A DNA stretch of 64,000 bases. Source: an uncultured Paraprevotella sp. Its GTDB lineage: Bacteria; Bacteroidota; Bacteroidia; Bacteroidales; Bacteroidaceae. Position 1 is the first letter of the stretch. Every line of letters begins with the position of its first letter. The stretch spans positions 124,001 to 188,000 of the forward strand of contig URDY01000001.1 in NCBI GenBank assembly GCA_900546665.1, read 5' to 3'. The position numbers and the translations under genes were made by a program. The notes beneath the pieces are model-generated. The model had not been told where the DNA came from and searched no databases. It was given only the letters and a program-made list of their open reading frames with translations. Below, piece after piece: positions 27,490-36,659 of the stretch.

Positions 27490-28776
27490 ATGGGTTACTT
27501 ATTTACTTCAGAATCAGTATCAGAAGGTCATCCTGACAAAGTTGCGGACCAGATTTCGGACGCCGTACTGGATGAATTGTTGGCTTTTGACAAAGACTCA
27601 AAAGTAGCATGTGAGACAATGGTTACAACCGGACAGGTAATCTTGGCCGGTGAAGTGAAATCATCAGCTTATGTTGATCTTCAGGAAATAGCCAGACGTA
27701 CAATCAAACGGATCGGATATACCAAAGCCGAATATAAATTCGAATCAGAAAGCTGCGGTGTACTGTCGGCTATCCATGAGCAAAGCGCTGACATTAACCG
27801 TGGTGTAGAACGCGAAGATCCGATGAACCAAGGCGCTGGCGACCAGGGTATGATGTTCGGTTATGCTACCAACGAAACGGAAAACTATATGCCGCTTCCT
27901 TTGGACTTGTCTCACAAGATCCTTCAGGTGTTGGCAGAAATACGCCGCGAAGGCAAAGAAATGACTTATCTTCGTCCCGACTCAAAAAGCCAGGTCACAA
28001 TTGAATATAACGATGAAGGCAAACCAGTCCGCGTAGATACCATTGTCGTTTCAACCCAGCACGATGACTTCATCAAACCAATTGACGGCAATCAGGAAAA
28101 AGCAGACATGCAGATGCTGGATATCATCCGCAAAGATGTCATCAATATCCTTATGCCTCGCGTCATAGCCGAAATCCATGCCCCCGAAATCCTGGCACTG
28201 TTCGACGACCATATCACTTACCATGTCAATCCGACCGGTAAATTTGTTATTGGCGGTCCTCATGGAGATACTGGTCTGACAGGACGTAAAATCATCGTAG
28301 ATACATACGGTGGCAAGGGCGCACACGGAGGAGGTGCATTCTCAGGAAAAGATCCTTCAAAAGTAGACCGTTCGGCAGCTTACGCAGCCCGTCATATTGC
28401 CAAGAACATGGTAGCAGCCGGTGTAGCGGACGAAATGTTGGTTCAAATCAGCTATGCCATCGGTGTAGCAAAGCCTGTCAATATATATGTCAACACTTAT
28501 GGCAAGAGCAAAGTCAACATGTCGGACGGCGAAATTGCCCAGAAAATTTCCGAACTGTTTGACCTTCGCCCCAAAGCTATCGAAGACCGGCTGAAACTGC
28601 GTAATCCGATATATGAGGAAACTGCCGCATATGGTCACATGGGTCGCCAGCCACGTAAAGTCATCAAGGTTTTCCACAGCAGATATATGCCTTCCAAAAC
28701 CATGGAGGTAGAACTGTTCACCTGGGAAAAATTAGACTATATAGACAAAATAAAAGAAGCTTTCGGATTAAAATAA
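27490..28776 (+). CDS. metK: S-adenosylmethionine synthase
   Basis: 428 residues, full length for a bacterial MetK. It makes SAM from methionine and ATP in the cytoplasm. [17 protein letters not shown] at the N-terminus, [12 protein letters not shown] in the middle and [16 protein letters not shown] near the tripolyphosphate site are the family signatures. The gene sits behind a probable SAM-II riboswitch and is followed after five bases by a LOG-family gene, so the leader may control the following genes too. Confidence 0.97.
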   Translation: MGYLFTSESVSEGHPDKVADQISDAVLDELLAFDKDSKVACETMVTTGQVILAGEVKSSAYVDLQEIARRTIKRIGYTKAEYKFESESCGVLSAIHEQSADINRGVEREDPMNQGAGDQGMMFGYATNETENYMPLPLDLSHKILQVLAEIRREGKEMTYLRPDSKSQVTIEYNDEGKPVRVDTIVVSTQHDDFIKPIDGNQEKADMQMLDIIRKDVINILMPRVIAEIHAPEILALFDDHITYHVNPTGKFVIGGPHGDTGLTGRKIIVDTYGGKGAHGGGAFSGKDPSKVDRSAAYAARHIAKNMVAAGVADEMLVQISYAIGVAKPVNIYVNTYGKSKVNMSDGEIAQKISELFDLRPKAIEDRLKLRNPIYEETAAYGHMGRQPRKVIKVFHSRYMPSKTMEVELFTWEKLDYIDKIKEAFGLK

Positions 28777-28781
28777 CACAA

Positions 28782-29369
28782 ATGAACAAGATTCAGTCAG
28801 TATGCGTCTATGCCGCTTCCAGCACGAAAGTGCCTGAAATCTATTTTAATACCGCACATGAACTTGGTACGCTACTTGCCATGCATCATCTCCGTCTCAT
28901 CAATGGTGCAGGCCGGCAGGGTCTCATGCGTGAGTGTGCCGATGCCTGCATGGAACACGGCGGACAGGTCACCGGAGTCATCCCTACGTTCATGATAGAA
29001 CAGGGCTGGCAACATACAGGACTGACAGAACTGATTGAAACAAAAGACATACATACCAGAAAACAGACAATGGCCCGTCTCTCCGACGGTGTCATTGCCC
29101 TTCCTGGTGGTTGTGGCACCCTGGAAGAGCTGTTGGAAATCATTACATGGAAACAACTCGGGTTATATCTCAATCCGATCGTTATCTTGAATGTAGACGG
29201 ATTTTTCAACAACCTGCTCGACCAGTTGAAGCTGGCTGCAGATGAAAACTTCATGCGCTCCGAACATTTGAATATATGGGAAGTAGCTTCTACACCAAAA
29301 GAAGCTATCGATCTGCTATACACAACACCGGTGTGGAACCAAGAAATCAGAAAATTTGCAGCAATTTAA
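28782..29369 (+). CDS. LOG family protein (nucleotide 5'-monophosphate phosphoribohydrolase type)
   Basis: 195 residues. The Rossmann-like fold shows the LOG signature PGGCGTLEE at 108-116 and GAGRQGLM near residue 45. LOG proteins hydrolyse the N-glycosidic bond of nucleoside monophosphates: cytokinin precursors in plants, and purine or pyrimidine nucleotides in bacteria. Residues DxxMxR-type (HTRKQTMARLSDG) are present. It is packed between metK and the DUF4271 gene with gaps of five and three bases, so all are co-transcribed. Confidence 0.88.
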   Translation: MNKIQSVCVYAASSTKVPEIYFNTAHELGTLLAMHHLRLINGAGRQGLMRECADACMEHGGQVTGVIPTFMIEQGWQHTGLTELIETKDIHTRKQTMARLSDGVIALPGGCGTLEELLEIITWKQLGLYLNPIVILNVDGFFNNLLDQLKLAADENFMRSEHLNIWEVASTPKEAIDLLYTTPVWNQEIRKFAAI

Positions 29370-29372
29370 GCC

Positions 29373-30386
29373 ATGAACGCAGATACTTTGGCCGTCAGGC
29401 AAACAGGAGAACAAACACTTCATAAAAAGACAGCACCTTTTAATGTCAAAAGAATAATAGAAAGTCTGCCAGAAAATGCGACACCTTCCCAACAAGATTC
29501 TGCCGTACAGGCCAACCTGCCGCAAAGGCCGTCATTTCGCTCCACACAACCGGACACACTGAATTTACCCGGCTGGAATATCCCTAAATCAAAAACAGAC
29601 TCTGCAAGTCTGCCTTTATATTATCAGGAGAACTTTTTCAAGAAAGATTCTCTGTATCATCCGGAGCTTCCCTATAATGCCCAAGGCATGATCGGGCAGC
29701 CATTACCATATCAACTGCGTTATGACGACTGGATTACGGGTATCCTGCTGTTTTGCTTTTTTGTCATGATTTCCATCTTTTCAAAAAGCAGAAAACTTAT
29801 TCTTCAAATGATGCAGGACTTTTTCTTTGCAAAACCCGAGCATTCCTCCACAGTAACAGAAGAGACTGGGCGTGAAAAACGCGAAACAATCTTTCTGCTA
29901 TTCCAGACAAGCCTGCTTATCAGTTTATTCTTCTTTGACTACACCCAATATACTGCCGACCTGAGCATAGGAAGTATGTCCTCTCATACTCTATTAGCCA
30001 TATATGTGGGCATTTGTTTGATTTACTTTGCCGCCAAACATATTCTGTATCGTTTTATAAATTGGATTTTCTTTAACAAACAGCAGCATAAATCATGGAC
30101 CAGGGCCTATTATTTCCTGCTATCTACAGAAGGAGTACTGCTATTTCCACTGGCTATGCTCACTGTCTATTTCAACACATCGTTAGAAAAAACGGCATTA
30201 ATCTTTCTTATTCTCTTGTTTATCGTCAAGATTCTCCTGTTTTATAAATACTTCTCAATATTTTTCCCTAAATTTTATGGATTTCTGCATTTAATTGTGT
30301 ATTTTTGTGCCCTCGAAATACTACCGACAATAAGCGCGTGGCAAGCACTATTATATACAAACGATATTTTCATTATAAAATTTTAG
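29373..30386 (+). CDS. DUF4271 family membrane protein
   Basis: 337 residues. The first 130 residues are soluble and polar (proline- and serine-rich, YYQENFFKKDSLYHPELPYN), followed by about eight membrane segments from residue 127 on. This is the DUF4271 architecture found beside hemD in Bacteroidales. No catalytic motif is visible, and the function is unknown. The tight link to hemD (seven bases) suggests only co-expression. Confidence 0.75.
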   Translation: MNADTLAVRQTGEQTLHKKTAPFNVKRIIESLPENATPSQQDSAVQANLPQRPSFRSTQPDTLNLPGWNIPKSKTDSASLPLYYQENFFKKDSLYHPELPYNAQGMIGQPLPYQLRYDDWITGILLFCFFVMISIFSKSRKLILQMMQDFFFAKPEHSSTVTEETGREKRETIFLLFQTSLLISLFFFDYTQYTADLSIGSMSSHTLLAIYVGICLIYFAAKHILYRFINWIFFNKQQHKSWTRAYYFLLSTEGVLLFPLAMLTVYFNTSLEKTALIFLILLFIVKILLFYKYFSIFFPKFYGFLHLIVYFCALEILPTISAWQALLYTNDIFIIKF

Positions 30387-30393
30387 GACACTT

Positions 30394-31137
30394 ATGATAA
30401 AGAAGATTCTGGTTTCACAACCAAGACCAACTTCAGAGAAGTCACCTTATTATGAAATCGCTTCCAAGTATGGTGTGGAATTAGTTTTCAGACCATTTAT
30501 CAAGGTCGAAGGTTTGACGGCAAAGGAATTCCGTCAACAAAAAGTTTCTATTTTGGACTATACTGCCATTGTCTTCACGTCAAGAAACGCTATAGACCAT
30601 TTTTTCCTGCTGTGTAAAGAACTGCGTGTGACTATTCCGGAAGACATGAAATATTTCTGTATTACAGAAACTGTAGCCTTATACATCCAGAAATACGTCC
30701 AATACCGTAAACGCAAGGTTTTCTTCGGAGCAACAGGCAAAATTGATGATCTCCTTCCTGCTATGGTCAAACATAAAACGGAAAAATACCTTGTACCTCT
30801 GTCAGACGTACATAATGATGAAATAAGCAACATGCTTGAGTCTAAAAAGCTTGTTCACAAAGAAGTTGTCATGTACCGCACAGTCAGCAATGACTTTGGA
30901 CCGGACGAGGAATTTGACTACGACATGCTCATCTTCTTCAGCCCATCAGGTATCCATTCATTATTGAAGAACTTCCCCGAATTCAAACAGGGCGATATCG
31001 CCATAGGCTGTTTCGGTCCGACAACGGCAAAAGCCGTAAAAGAAGCCGGACTGCGGCTGGATATGGAAGCGCCTACGCCCCAATATCCGTCTATAACGGC
31101 AGCACTCAGTGATTTTATCAAATCACGCAATAGCTAA
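30394..31137 (+). CDS. hemD: Uroporphyrinogen-III synthase
   Basis: 247 residues. Two-domain HemD fold with weak sequence conservation typical of the family: YTAIVFTSRNAIDHFF in the first domain, and FDYDMLIFFSPSGIHSLLKNF with IGCFGPTTAKAVKEAG in the second. The enzyme closes hydroxymethylbilane with inversion of ring D, the branch point of tetrapyrrole synthesis. No other hem gene is adjacent. Confidence 0.85.
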   Translation: MIKKILVSQPRPTSEKSPYYEIASKYGVELVFRPFIKVEGLTAKEFRQQKVSILDYTAIVFTSRNAIDHFFLLCKELRVTIPEDMKYFCITETVALYIQKYVQYRKRKVFFGATGKIDDLLPAMVKHKTEKYLVPLSDVHNDEISNMLESKKLVHKEVVMYRTVSNDFGPDEEFDYDMLIFFSPSGIHSLLKNFPEFKQGDIAIGCFGPTTAKAVKEAGLRLDMEAPTPQYPSITAALSDFIKSRNS

Positions 31138-31228
31138 GGTCATTCAGACAAAGACCCTGTATTCATAATACAGTCATATCGCTTATGAAAAGGTCTGTTT
31201 ACTGAACGTAAATCCAGACCATCACCAC

Positions 31229-31282
31229 AGTGAGGAATCTGTTTGCCTATCACCAGTAAAAACAGGTTCCTCACTTCGTTTT
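31229..31282 (+). terminator. Terminator after hemD
   Basis: AGTGAGGAATCTGTTT (31229-31244) pairs with AAACAGGTTCCTCACT (31260-31275) with one mismatch, followed by TCGTTTT. It closes the metK-hemD unit before rnpA. Confidence 0.7.
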
Positions 31283-31326
31283 AAGAACATCCAGCATGCT
31301 TTAACCTCGTTTTTTACATAGCTACC

Positions 31327-31746
31327 ATGGATAAAAAACATCAGAACAGATTTCAGAAAGCTGAACGATTATGCAGCAAACGAATGATTGAGACCCTTTT
31401 TGCAGGAGGAAACAAATCATTTGCCGTATTCCCGTTGCGCGTGGTTTTCATGACATTGCCTTCTTCTCAACAAAATTCTCCGGCCTCTATTCTTATATCC
31501 GTACCCAAACGACACTTTAAACATGCTGTCACACGCAACAGGACCAAAAGACAAATAAGAGAAACTTACAGGCTCAACAAGCATGAACTCTACGAAATCC
31601 TTGAGAAAAATGACAAACGTATTGTCATCGCTTTCCTGTGGCTGGCGGACAAATTATATCCCACAAAAGAAATTGAGAGTTGCATGAAACGCTTGCTTAC
31701 GAGAATATCAGAATGCCTCAACTCAGAAATCTGCCATGACAAATAG
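31327..31746 (+). CDS. rnpA: Ribonuclease P protein component
   Basis: 139 residues, basic. [16 protein letters not shown] is the RNase P protein signature that contacts the catalytic RNA, preceded by FPLRVVFM and [14 protein letters not shown]. It assists the RNA subunit in 5' maturation of tRNAs. The 3' end overlaps yidD by 11 bases, the common rnpA-yidD arrangement, here without rpmH or yidC. Confidence 0.93.
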   Translation: MDKKHQNRFQKAERLCSKRMIETLFAGGNKSFAVFPLRVVFMTLPSSQQNSPASILISVPKRHFKHAVTRNRTKRQIRETYRLNKHELYEILEKNDKRIVIAFLWLADKLYPTKEIESCMKRLLTRISECLNSEICHDK

Positions 31747-31981
31747 ACTAACAAGAAAAATCAGACAATTTCTTGTCGTGATCCTAATTACTCCCATCAG
31801 ATTTTACAGGACCTGTATTTCTCCTCTGACTCCGCCTTCCTGCAGATTCACTCCCACCTGTTCACAATATGCCATTGAAGCTATCCAAAAACACGGTCCA
31901 TTCAAAGGACTTTATCTGGCTGTCAGACGTATTTTGCGTTGCCACCCCTGGGGAGGAAGCGGCTATGACCCCGTACCATGA
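31736..31981 (+). CDS. yidD: Membrane protein insertion efficiency factor
   Basis: 81 residues. The three-cysteine pattern [22 protein letters not shown] and [17 protein letters not shown] is diagnostic of YidD, a small amphipathic inner-membrane-associated protein that aids YidC-dependent insertion. It overlaps rnpA upstream and the TatD gene downstream by four bases (ATGA), so all three are translationally coupled. Confidence 0.95.
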   Translation: MTNRLTRKIRQFLVVILITPIRFYRTCISPLTPPSCRFTPTCSQYAIEAIQKHGPFKGLYLAVRRILRCHPWGGSGYDPVP

Positions 31982-32649
31982 ATCCACGTATGACCTACCT
32001 GAATTTTCACACTCACAGGCTCTCCCATACTCAGGATGAAACCCCTGTAATCAATCTATCAACAGCCTGTCCCATAGATTCTGATTTTAAGGCATGGTAT
32101 ACAACAGGAATTCATCCATGGTCTGCAGCCGACATAACAGATATCGAGAAGGCCTTGCACGAAATCCGACAGCAGGCATCAGTCCCCCAATGTGTAGCCA
32201 TTGGCGAAATCGGTCTGGATTATTGTAAACCCGTCCCCAAAGACATACAAAAGCAAATTTTCGCCAGCCAAATCCAACTCGCAGAACAACTGAATCTTCC
32301 AATCATTATACATTGCGTAAAAGCATGGAATGACCTGCTTGACATCCACAAACGTTTGTCTGTCAATGTACCATGTATTGTTCATGGTTTCAGAGGCAAA
32401 CCGGAACTGACATCCCAACTGATCAAAAAAAATTTCTACCTGAGCTTCGGTGTCAGGCATAATCCTGAAAGCCTTAAAATATGCCCTGTAAACCGTCTGT
32501 TTCTGGAAACAGACGAAGACGAATATCCCATTGCAGCCCTTTACCAAACTGCAGCTGTTCTTCATACACTCTCCACGGAAGAAATGAAAGCACAATGCTG
32601 GCGTAATTTTCAGGCAATCAAAACCGGAAAGCCAGAAAAGGGTATATAA
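31978..32649 (+). CDS. TatD family metal-dependent hydrolase
   Basis: 223 residues, slightly shorter than the usual 255-265. Metal ligands of the TIM barrel are visible: NFHTHR (HxH), AIGEIGLDY (Glu), IIIHCVKAW (His), IVHGFRG (His) and [10 protein letters not shown] (Asp). TatD-type enzymes are DNases or D-aminoacyl-tRNA deacylase-like hydrolases. The protein lacks a long C-terminal extension, so it may be one of the compact Bacteroidales paralogues. Confidence 0.85.
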   Translation: MNPRMTYLNFHTHRLSHTQDETPVINLSTACPIDSDFKAWYTTGIHPWSAADITDIEKALHEIRQQASVPQCVAIGEIGLDYCKPVPKDIQKQIFASQIQLAEQLNLPIIIHCVKAWNDLLDIHKRLSVNVPCIVHGFRGKPELTSQLIKKNFYLSFGVRHNPESLKICPVNRLFLETDEDEYPIAALYQTAAVLHTLSTEEMKAQCWRNFQAIKTGKPEKGI

Positions 32650-32689
32650 AAATTAATACGCTTTAGTTGCAAGTTTCAATGAAAGGTCG

Positions 32690-32697
32690 TACTTTTG
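32690..32697 (+). promoter_or_regulatory. tyrS promoter, -7 box TACTTTTG
   Basis: Exact TAnnTTTG match, 37 bases before the tyrS start. An imperfect -33 element (GTTGC) lies about 20 bases upstream. Confidence 0.6.
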
Positions 32698-32734
32698 CAC
32701 CTGTCTATTATTTAAAAATACATGTAATCATTCG

Positions 32735-34027
32735 ATGAATTTTGTAGAAGAATTAAAATGGAGGGGTATGATCCATAACATCATGCCCGGCACAGAAGAG
32801 TTACTCGCTAAAGAACAGGTAACAGCTTACTTAGGTATTGACCCGACAGCAGATTCTCTGCATATCGGACATCTTTGCGGCGTAATGATGCTCAAGCACT
32901 TCCAGCGTTGCGGACACAAGCCTCTGGCCCTGATCGGTGGAGCAACAGGTATGATAGGTGATCCTTCTGGTAAAAGTCAGGAACGTAATCTGCTCGATGA
33001 AGAAACCTTACGCCACAACGTAGAATGTATCAAGAAACAATTAGCACGTTTCCTTGATTTCGACAGCGATGCCCCCAATCATGCAGAGCTTGTCAACAAT
33101 TATGATTGGATGAAGAATTTCACTTTCCTGGATTTCGCACGGGAAGTAGGCAAACACATCACCGTCAACTATATGATGGCCAAAGACAGCGTCCAGAAAC
33201 GTCTGAATGGCGAGGCACGTGATGGTCTTTCTTTCACAGAATTCACATATCAATTGCTTCAAGGCTACGATTTCCTTTATCTGAACGAACATAAAAACTG
33301 TAAGCTACAATTAGGCGGAAGCGATCAATGGGGTAATATCACCACTGGTGCTGAATTGATTCGCCGCACGAACGGACGCGAAGTTTTTGCTCTGACCTGT
33401 CCTTTGGTAACCAAAGCAGACGGAACCAAATTCGGAAAAACAGAAAAAGGCAATATCTGGTTGAACCGCGATTATACCAGTCCTTATGCATTCTATCAGT
33501 TCTGGCTGAACGTAGCAGACGACGATGCCAAACGTTATATCCGTATCTTTACCACTCTTGAAAAAGAAGAAATCGAAAGCTTGATTGCAGCTCACGATGA
33601 AGATCCGGGACAACGTATCCTTCAGAAGCGTCTTGCCCGTGAGATCACGATTATGGTACATAGCGAAGAGGATTACAATATGGCTGTAGAAGCCAGCAAT
33701 ATCCTATTCGGAAAAGCCACTAAGGATAATCTGACCAAATTGGACGAACAGACTCTCCTTGATGTCTTTGCAGGAGTTCCGCAATTTGAGATAAGTAAAG
33801 ATGCACTGAACGAAGGAGTCAAGGCAGTAGACCTGATGGCAGAAATGACACAGTGTTTCCCAAGCAAAGGCGAAATGCGTAAAATGACACAGGGAGGAGG
33901 CGTTTCCCTTAATAAGGAGAAACTTACAGCCTTTGATCAGATGATTACAACTAACGATCTTCTGAACGGTAAATATCTGCTTGTACAGCGTGGCAAGAAG
34001 AATTACTTCCTGCTGATTGCAAAATAA
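32735..34027 (+). CDS. tyrS: Tyrosyl-tRNA synthetase
   Basis: 430 residues, usual bacterial TyrS length. It charges tRNA-Tyr. The class I signatures are HIGH at 43-46 ([14 protein letters not shown]) and KFGKT at 232-236, the TyrS form of KMSKS. The C-terminal 65 residues ([17 protein letters not shown]) form the S4-like RNA-binding domain. It has its own promoter and is followed by tRNA-Gln. Confidence 0.96.
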   Translation: MNFVEELKWRGMIHNIMPGTEELLAKEQVTAYLGIDPTADSLHIGHLCGVMMLKHFQRCGHKPLALIGGATGMIGDPSGKSQERNLLDEETLRHNVECIKKQLARFLDFDSDAPNHAELVNNYDWMKNFTFLDFAREVGKHITVNYMMAKDSVQKRLNGEARDGLSFTEFTYQLLQGYDFLYLNEHKNCKLQLGGSDQWGNITTGAELIRRTNGREVFALTCPLVTKADGTKFGKTEKGNIWLNRDYTSPYAFYQFWLNVADDDAKRYIRIFTTLEKEEIESLIAAHDEDPGQRILQKRLAREITIMVHSEEDYNMAVEASNILFGKATKDNLTKLDEQTLLDVFAGVPQFEISKDALNEGVKAVDLMAEMTQCFPSKGEMRKMTQGGGVSLNKEKLTAFDQMITTNDLLNGKYLLVQRGKKNYFLLIAK

Positions 34028-34078
34028 ATAAAGCGTCTCGGAATGTTTTGTGAATATTTGCAAAAAGACTTAAAAATC

Positions 34079-34110
34079 TTTGCATAAGACAAAAAAACAT
34101 CCTATCTTTG
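34079..34110 (+). promoter_or_regulatory. tRNA-Gln promoter
   Basis: TTTG at 34079-34082, a 20-base spacer and TATCTTTG at 34103-34110 form an ideal Bacteroidetes promoter about 30 bases upstream of the tRNA. Confidence 0.8.
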
Positions 34111-34141
34111 CACCGCTTTCGAAAGAAAGCCCTATAAGGAT

Positions 34142-34215
34142 TGGGCTATGGTGTAATGGTAGCACAAGACATTTTGGTCGTCTTAGTTCTGGTTCGAAAC
34201 CGGATAGCCCAACCA
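34142..34215 (+). tRNA. tRNA-Gln (anticodon TTG), CCA encoded
   Basis: Acceptor arms TGGGCTA (34142-34148) and TAGCCCA (34205-34211) pair fully. The discriminator A and an encoded CCA follow (34212-34215). D-arm, TTCGAAA T-loop and a seven-base anticodon loop TTTTGGT (34172-34178) with anticodon TTG at 34174-34176 read glutamine codon CAA and by wobble CAG. The last anticodon-stem pair is A-C rather than Watson-Crick. Confidence 0.95.
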
Positions 34216-34257
34216 AAAAGACCGGATCTCTCAATGAGAGATCCGGTCTTTTTTTAG
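34216..34257 (+). terminator. tRNA-Gln terminator
   Basis: A perfect 17-bp stem, AAAAGACCGGATCTCTC (34216-34232) with its complement at 34236-34252, three-base loop, extended T run. It begins directly after the CCA end. Confidence 0.92.
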
Positions 34258-34278
34258 AAGCATAAACCCAAGCATTGT

Positions 34279-35649
34279 ATGAAACATTTATACGAAGAAC
34301 GACTGGGAACAGCTCCCATGTGGTCATTGATCTTCAAAATGGCCCTGCCGGCCGTAGCAGCTCAATTTGTCAACCTGCTATACAGTATTGTCGACCGTAT
34401 ATATATTGGCCATATTCCCCATATTGGGACAAACGCACTGGCCGGCATAGGAGTTGCCAGCTCTGTCATCATTCTTATATCTTCATTTTCTGCTATCGTA
34501 GGAGGAGGTGGTGCCCCATTGGCTGCCATCGCACTGGGGCAAGGCGACCGTGAAAGAGCTGGCCGCTTTCTCGGTAATGGCTGCAGCCTGCTTATTTTAT
34601 TCACACTGATTACATCCAGTTTATCCTATCTCTTCATGCAGCCTATCCTGTCTTTTGCCGGAGCCTCACCACAAACAATAGGTTATGCCTCCGACTATTT
34701 GTCTGTTTATCTGCTAGGCACCCTTTTTGTGGAATTATCAGTCGGTCTGAATACATTCATCAATACTCAGGGACGTCCGTCCATAGCCATGTGGTCCGTC
34801 ATTATCGGCGCCATACTCAATATTCTGCTGGATCCTCTTTTTATTTTCACTTTCAACATGGGAGTAAAAGGAGCTGCCTTGGCCACGATCATTTCCCAGG
34901 CGTGCAGTGCCATCTGGATCATTTCCTTTCTGACATCTTCACGTGCTTCCCTGCGGCTAGAAACAGCATACATGAAACCCGACAGACGCATTCTGGCAAG
35001 CATGCTTGCATTGGGTATCTCACCATTTATCATGGCAAGTACAGAAAGCATGATCGGATTCGTTCTCAACGGAAGTCTGAAAATATATGGCGATATCTAC
35101 ATCAGTGCACTGGCCATTATGCAAAGTGCCATGCTTTTCGTTAGCGTCCCCCTCACTGGATTTGCACAAGGCTTTGTACCTGTTGCAAGCTACAACTACG
35201 GACATGGCAACCGTGAACGTGTCCAATCATGTTTTAATATAGTCCTTAGGATTATGTTCACTTTCAATCTCGTTCTGATTGTATTCATGCTGTGTTTTCC
35301 CTCAATAGTAGCCTCTGCCTTTACCAACGACACCGAACTGATCAATACGGTGTCCCGAGTCATACCCTGGTTTCTCTCCGGTATGAGCATTTTCGGCCTG
35401 CAACGAGCCTGTCAGAACATGTTTGTAGCCCTCGGACAAGCTAAAATTTCTGTTTTTATTGCACTCCTGCGTAAAATCATACTTCTGATCCCTCTCGCCT
35501 TGATTCTCCCCCATTGGCTGGGCGTTAAGGGGGTATTCATCGCCGAATCCATATCTGATGCCACTGCGGCTATTTGCTGCAGCACGCTTTTCGCCATACA
35601 GTTTCCTAAGATTCTCGGAAAGATGAAAGGGGCAGATTCACCCTCTTAA
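34279..35649 (+). CDS. MATE family efflux transporter
   Basis: 456 residues, twelve membrane helices in two pseudo-symmetric halves. LPAVAAQFVNLLYSIVDRIYIGHI in helix 1-2 and VPLTGFAQGFVPVASYNYG at the start of the second half are typical of the MATE (DinF/NorM) group, which exports cationic compounds against sodium or protons at the inner membrane. No substrate can be inferred. It starts 21 bases beyond the tRNA terminator and has no close partner gene. Confidence 0.92.
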   Translation: MKHLYEERLGTAPMWSLIFKMALPAVAAQFVNLLYSIVDRIYIGHIPHIGTNALAGIGVASSVIILISSFSAIVGGGGAPLAAIALGQGDRERAGRFLGNGCSLLILFTLITSSLSYLFMQPILSFAGASPQTIGYASDYLSVYLLGTLFVELSVGLNTFINTQGRPSIAMWSVIIGAILNILLDPLFIFTFNMGVKGAALATIISQACSAIWIISFLTSSRASLRLETAYMKPDRRILASMLALGISPFIMASTESMIGFVLNGSLKIYGDIYISALAIMQSAMLFVSVPLTGFAQGFVPVASYNYGHGNRERVQSCFNIVLRIMFTFNLVLIVFMLCFPSIVASAFTNDTELINTVSRVIPWFLSGMSIFGLQRACQNMFVALGQAKISVFIALLRKIILLIPLALILPHWLGVKGVFIAESISDATAAICCSTLFAIQFPKILGKMKGADSPS

Positions 35650-35781
35650 TATAACCCTATACCCCAAAACTGCAGATATAACCGGGATCTACCATCATGG
35701 AATGCACTTTTAAAGAGAATGTCATACCTTTTAAAAATATTTTTCCTTACTTTGCCATAAAAGCATTAAAAACAAAGTATT

Positions 35782-36552
35782 ATGAAAAAATTTCGAACTT
35801 GCATTCTCTCTATGTTTTTCTGTATGGCTATGCCACACCTGCAAGCACAAACCAAAGTCATTGCACACCGCGGTTTCTGGAATACAGAAGGAAGTGCCCA
35901 AAACTCACTGACCAGTCTTAGAAAAGCTGCGGAAGCCCGTCTATACGGATCTGAGTTTGATGTACAGATGACAGCAGACAGTATCATTGTAGTCAATCAT
36001 GATAATGCCATTGGAGGATATATTATAGAAAAAACGCCCTATTCGAAAATCAAATCACTAAAAATCAAAAACGGAGAGTATCTGCCAACCTTACAATCCT
36101 ACCTGAAAGAAGCACAAGAACTGGACATACGTCTCATTCTGGAAATAAAACCTCATAGCACAAAAACACGCGACGATGTAGCCGTAAAGAAGATTGTGAA
36201 TATGGTCAGGTCTATGGGACTGGAAAAACAAACGGAATACATCTCATTCAGCATGAATATCTGCGAACGCCTGGTTGAAGAAACCCAAGGCCAATCAGAA
36301 ATATTTTACCTGAATGGTGATATGTCTCCTCTTTCGGTCAAAGCTAAAGGATTGACTGGCATTGATTATCATTATAAGGTCTTCCAGATAAATCCGGAAT
36401 GGATCAAAGAAGCGCATGATTGCGGACTCAAAGTTAACACTTGGACAGTTAACCAGGAGAATACGCTTAAAAAGATGGTCAGCATGAATGTAGATTTCAT
36501 TACGACAGATAATCCATTGGAGGCCACAAAAATTATCACTGAAAACAAATAG
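35782..36552 (+). CDS. Secreted glycerophosphodiester phosphodiesterase
   Basis: 256 residues. A signal peptide (MKKFRTCILSMFFCMAMPHLQAQ) precedes a GDPD TIM barrel: VIAHRGFW (first catalytic His), SEFDVQMTADSIIVVNHD (metal Glu/Asp and second His), LILEIKP, and the C-terminal VNTWTVNQ and FITTDNPLEA. It would hydrolyse glycerophosphodiesters from lipid turnover in the periplasm or outer membrane. A near-consensus -7 box TACTTTG lies at 35748-35754. Confidence 0.9.
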   Translation: MKKFRTCILSMFFCMAMPHLQAQTKVIAHRGFWNTEGSAQNSLTSLRKAAEARLYGSEFDVQMTADSIIVVNHDNAIGGYIIEKTPYSKIKSLKIKNGEYLPTLQSYLKEAQELDIRLILEIKPHSTKTRDDVAVKKIVNMVRSMGLEKQTEYISFSMNICERLVEETQGQSEIFYLNGDMSPLSVKAKGLTGIDYHYKVFQINPEWIKEAHDCGLKVNTWTVNQENTLKKMVSMNVDFITTDNPLEATKIITENK

Positions 36553-36580
36553 TACATATTGTATGTCGTTCAAAAATTCA

Positions 36581-36618
36581 AAATCCGGATTCAGAAAACT
36601 GAACCCGGATTTTTTTAT
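36581..36618. terminator. Bidirectional terminator between GDPD and the 1203-residue gene
   Basis: AAATCCGGATTCAG (36581-36594) pairs with CTGAACCCGGATTT (36599-36612) with one mismatch. T runs flank it on both strands, as suits two converging genes. Confidence 0.8.
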
Positions 36619-36659
36619 TCTACAATCAAAAGATAATTTTATCTATTGACCGAACACCC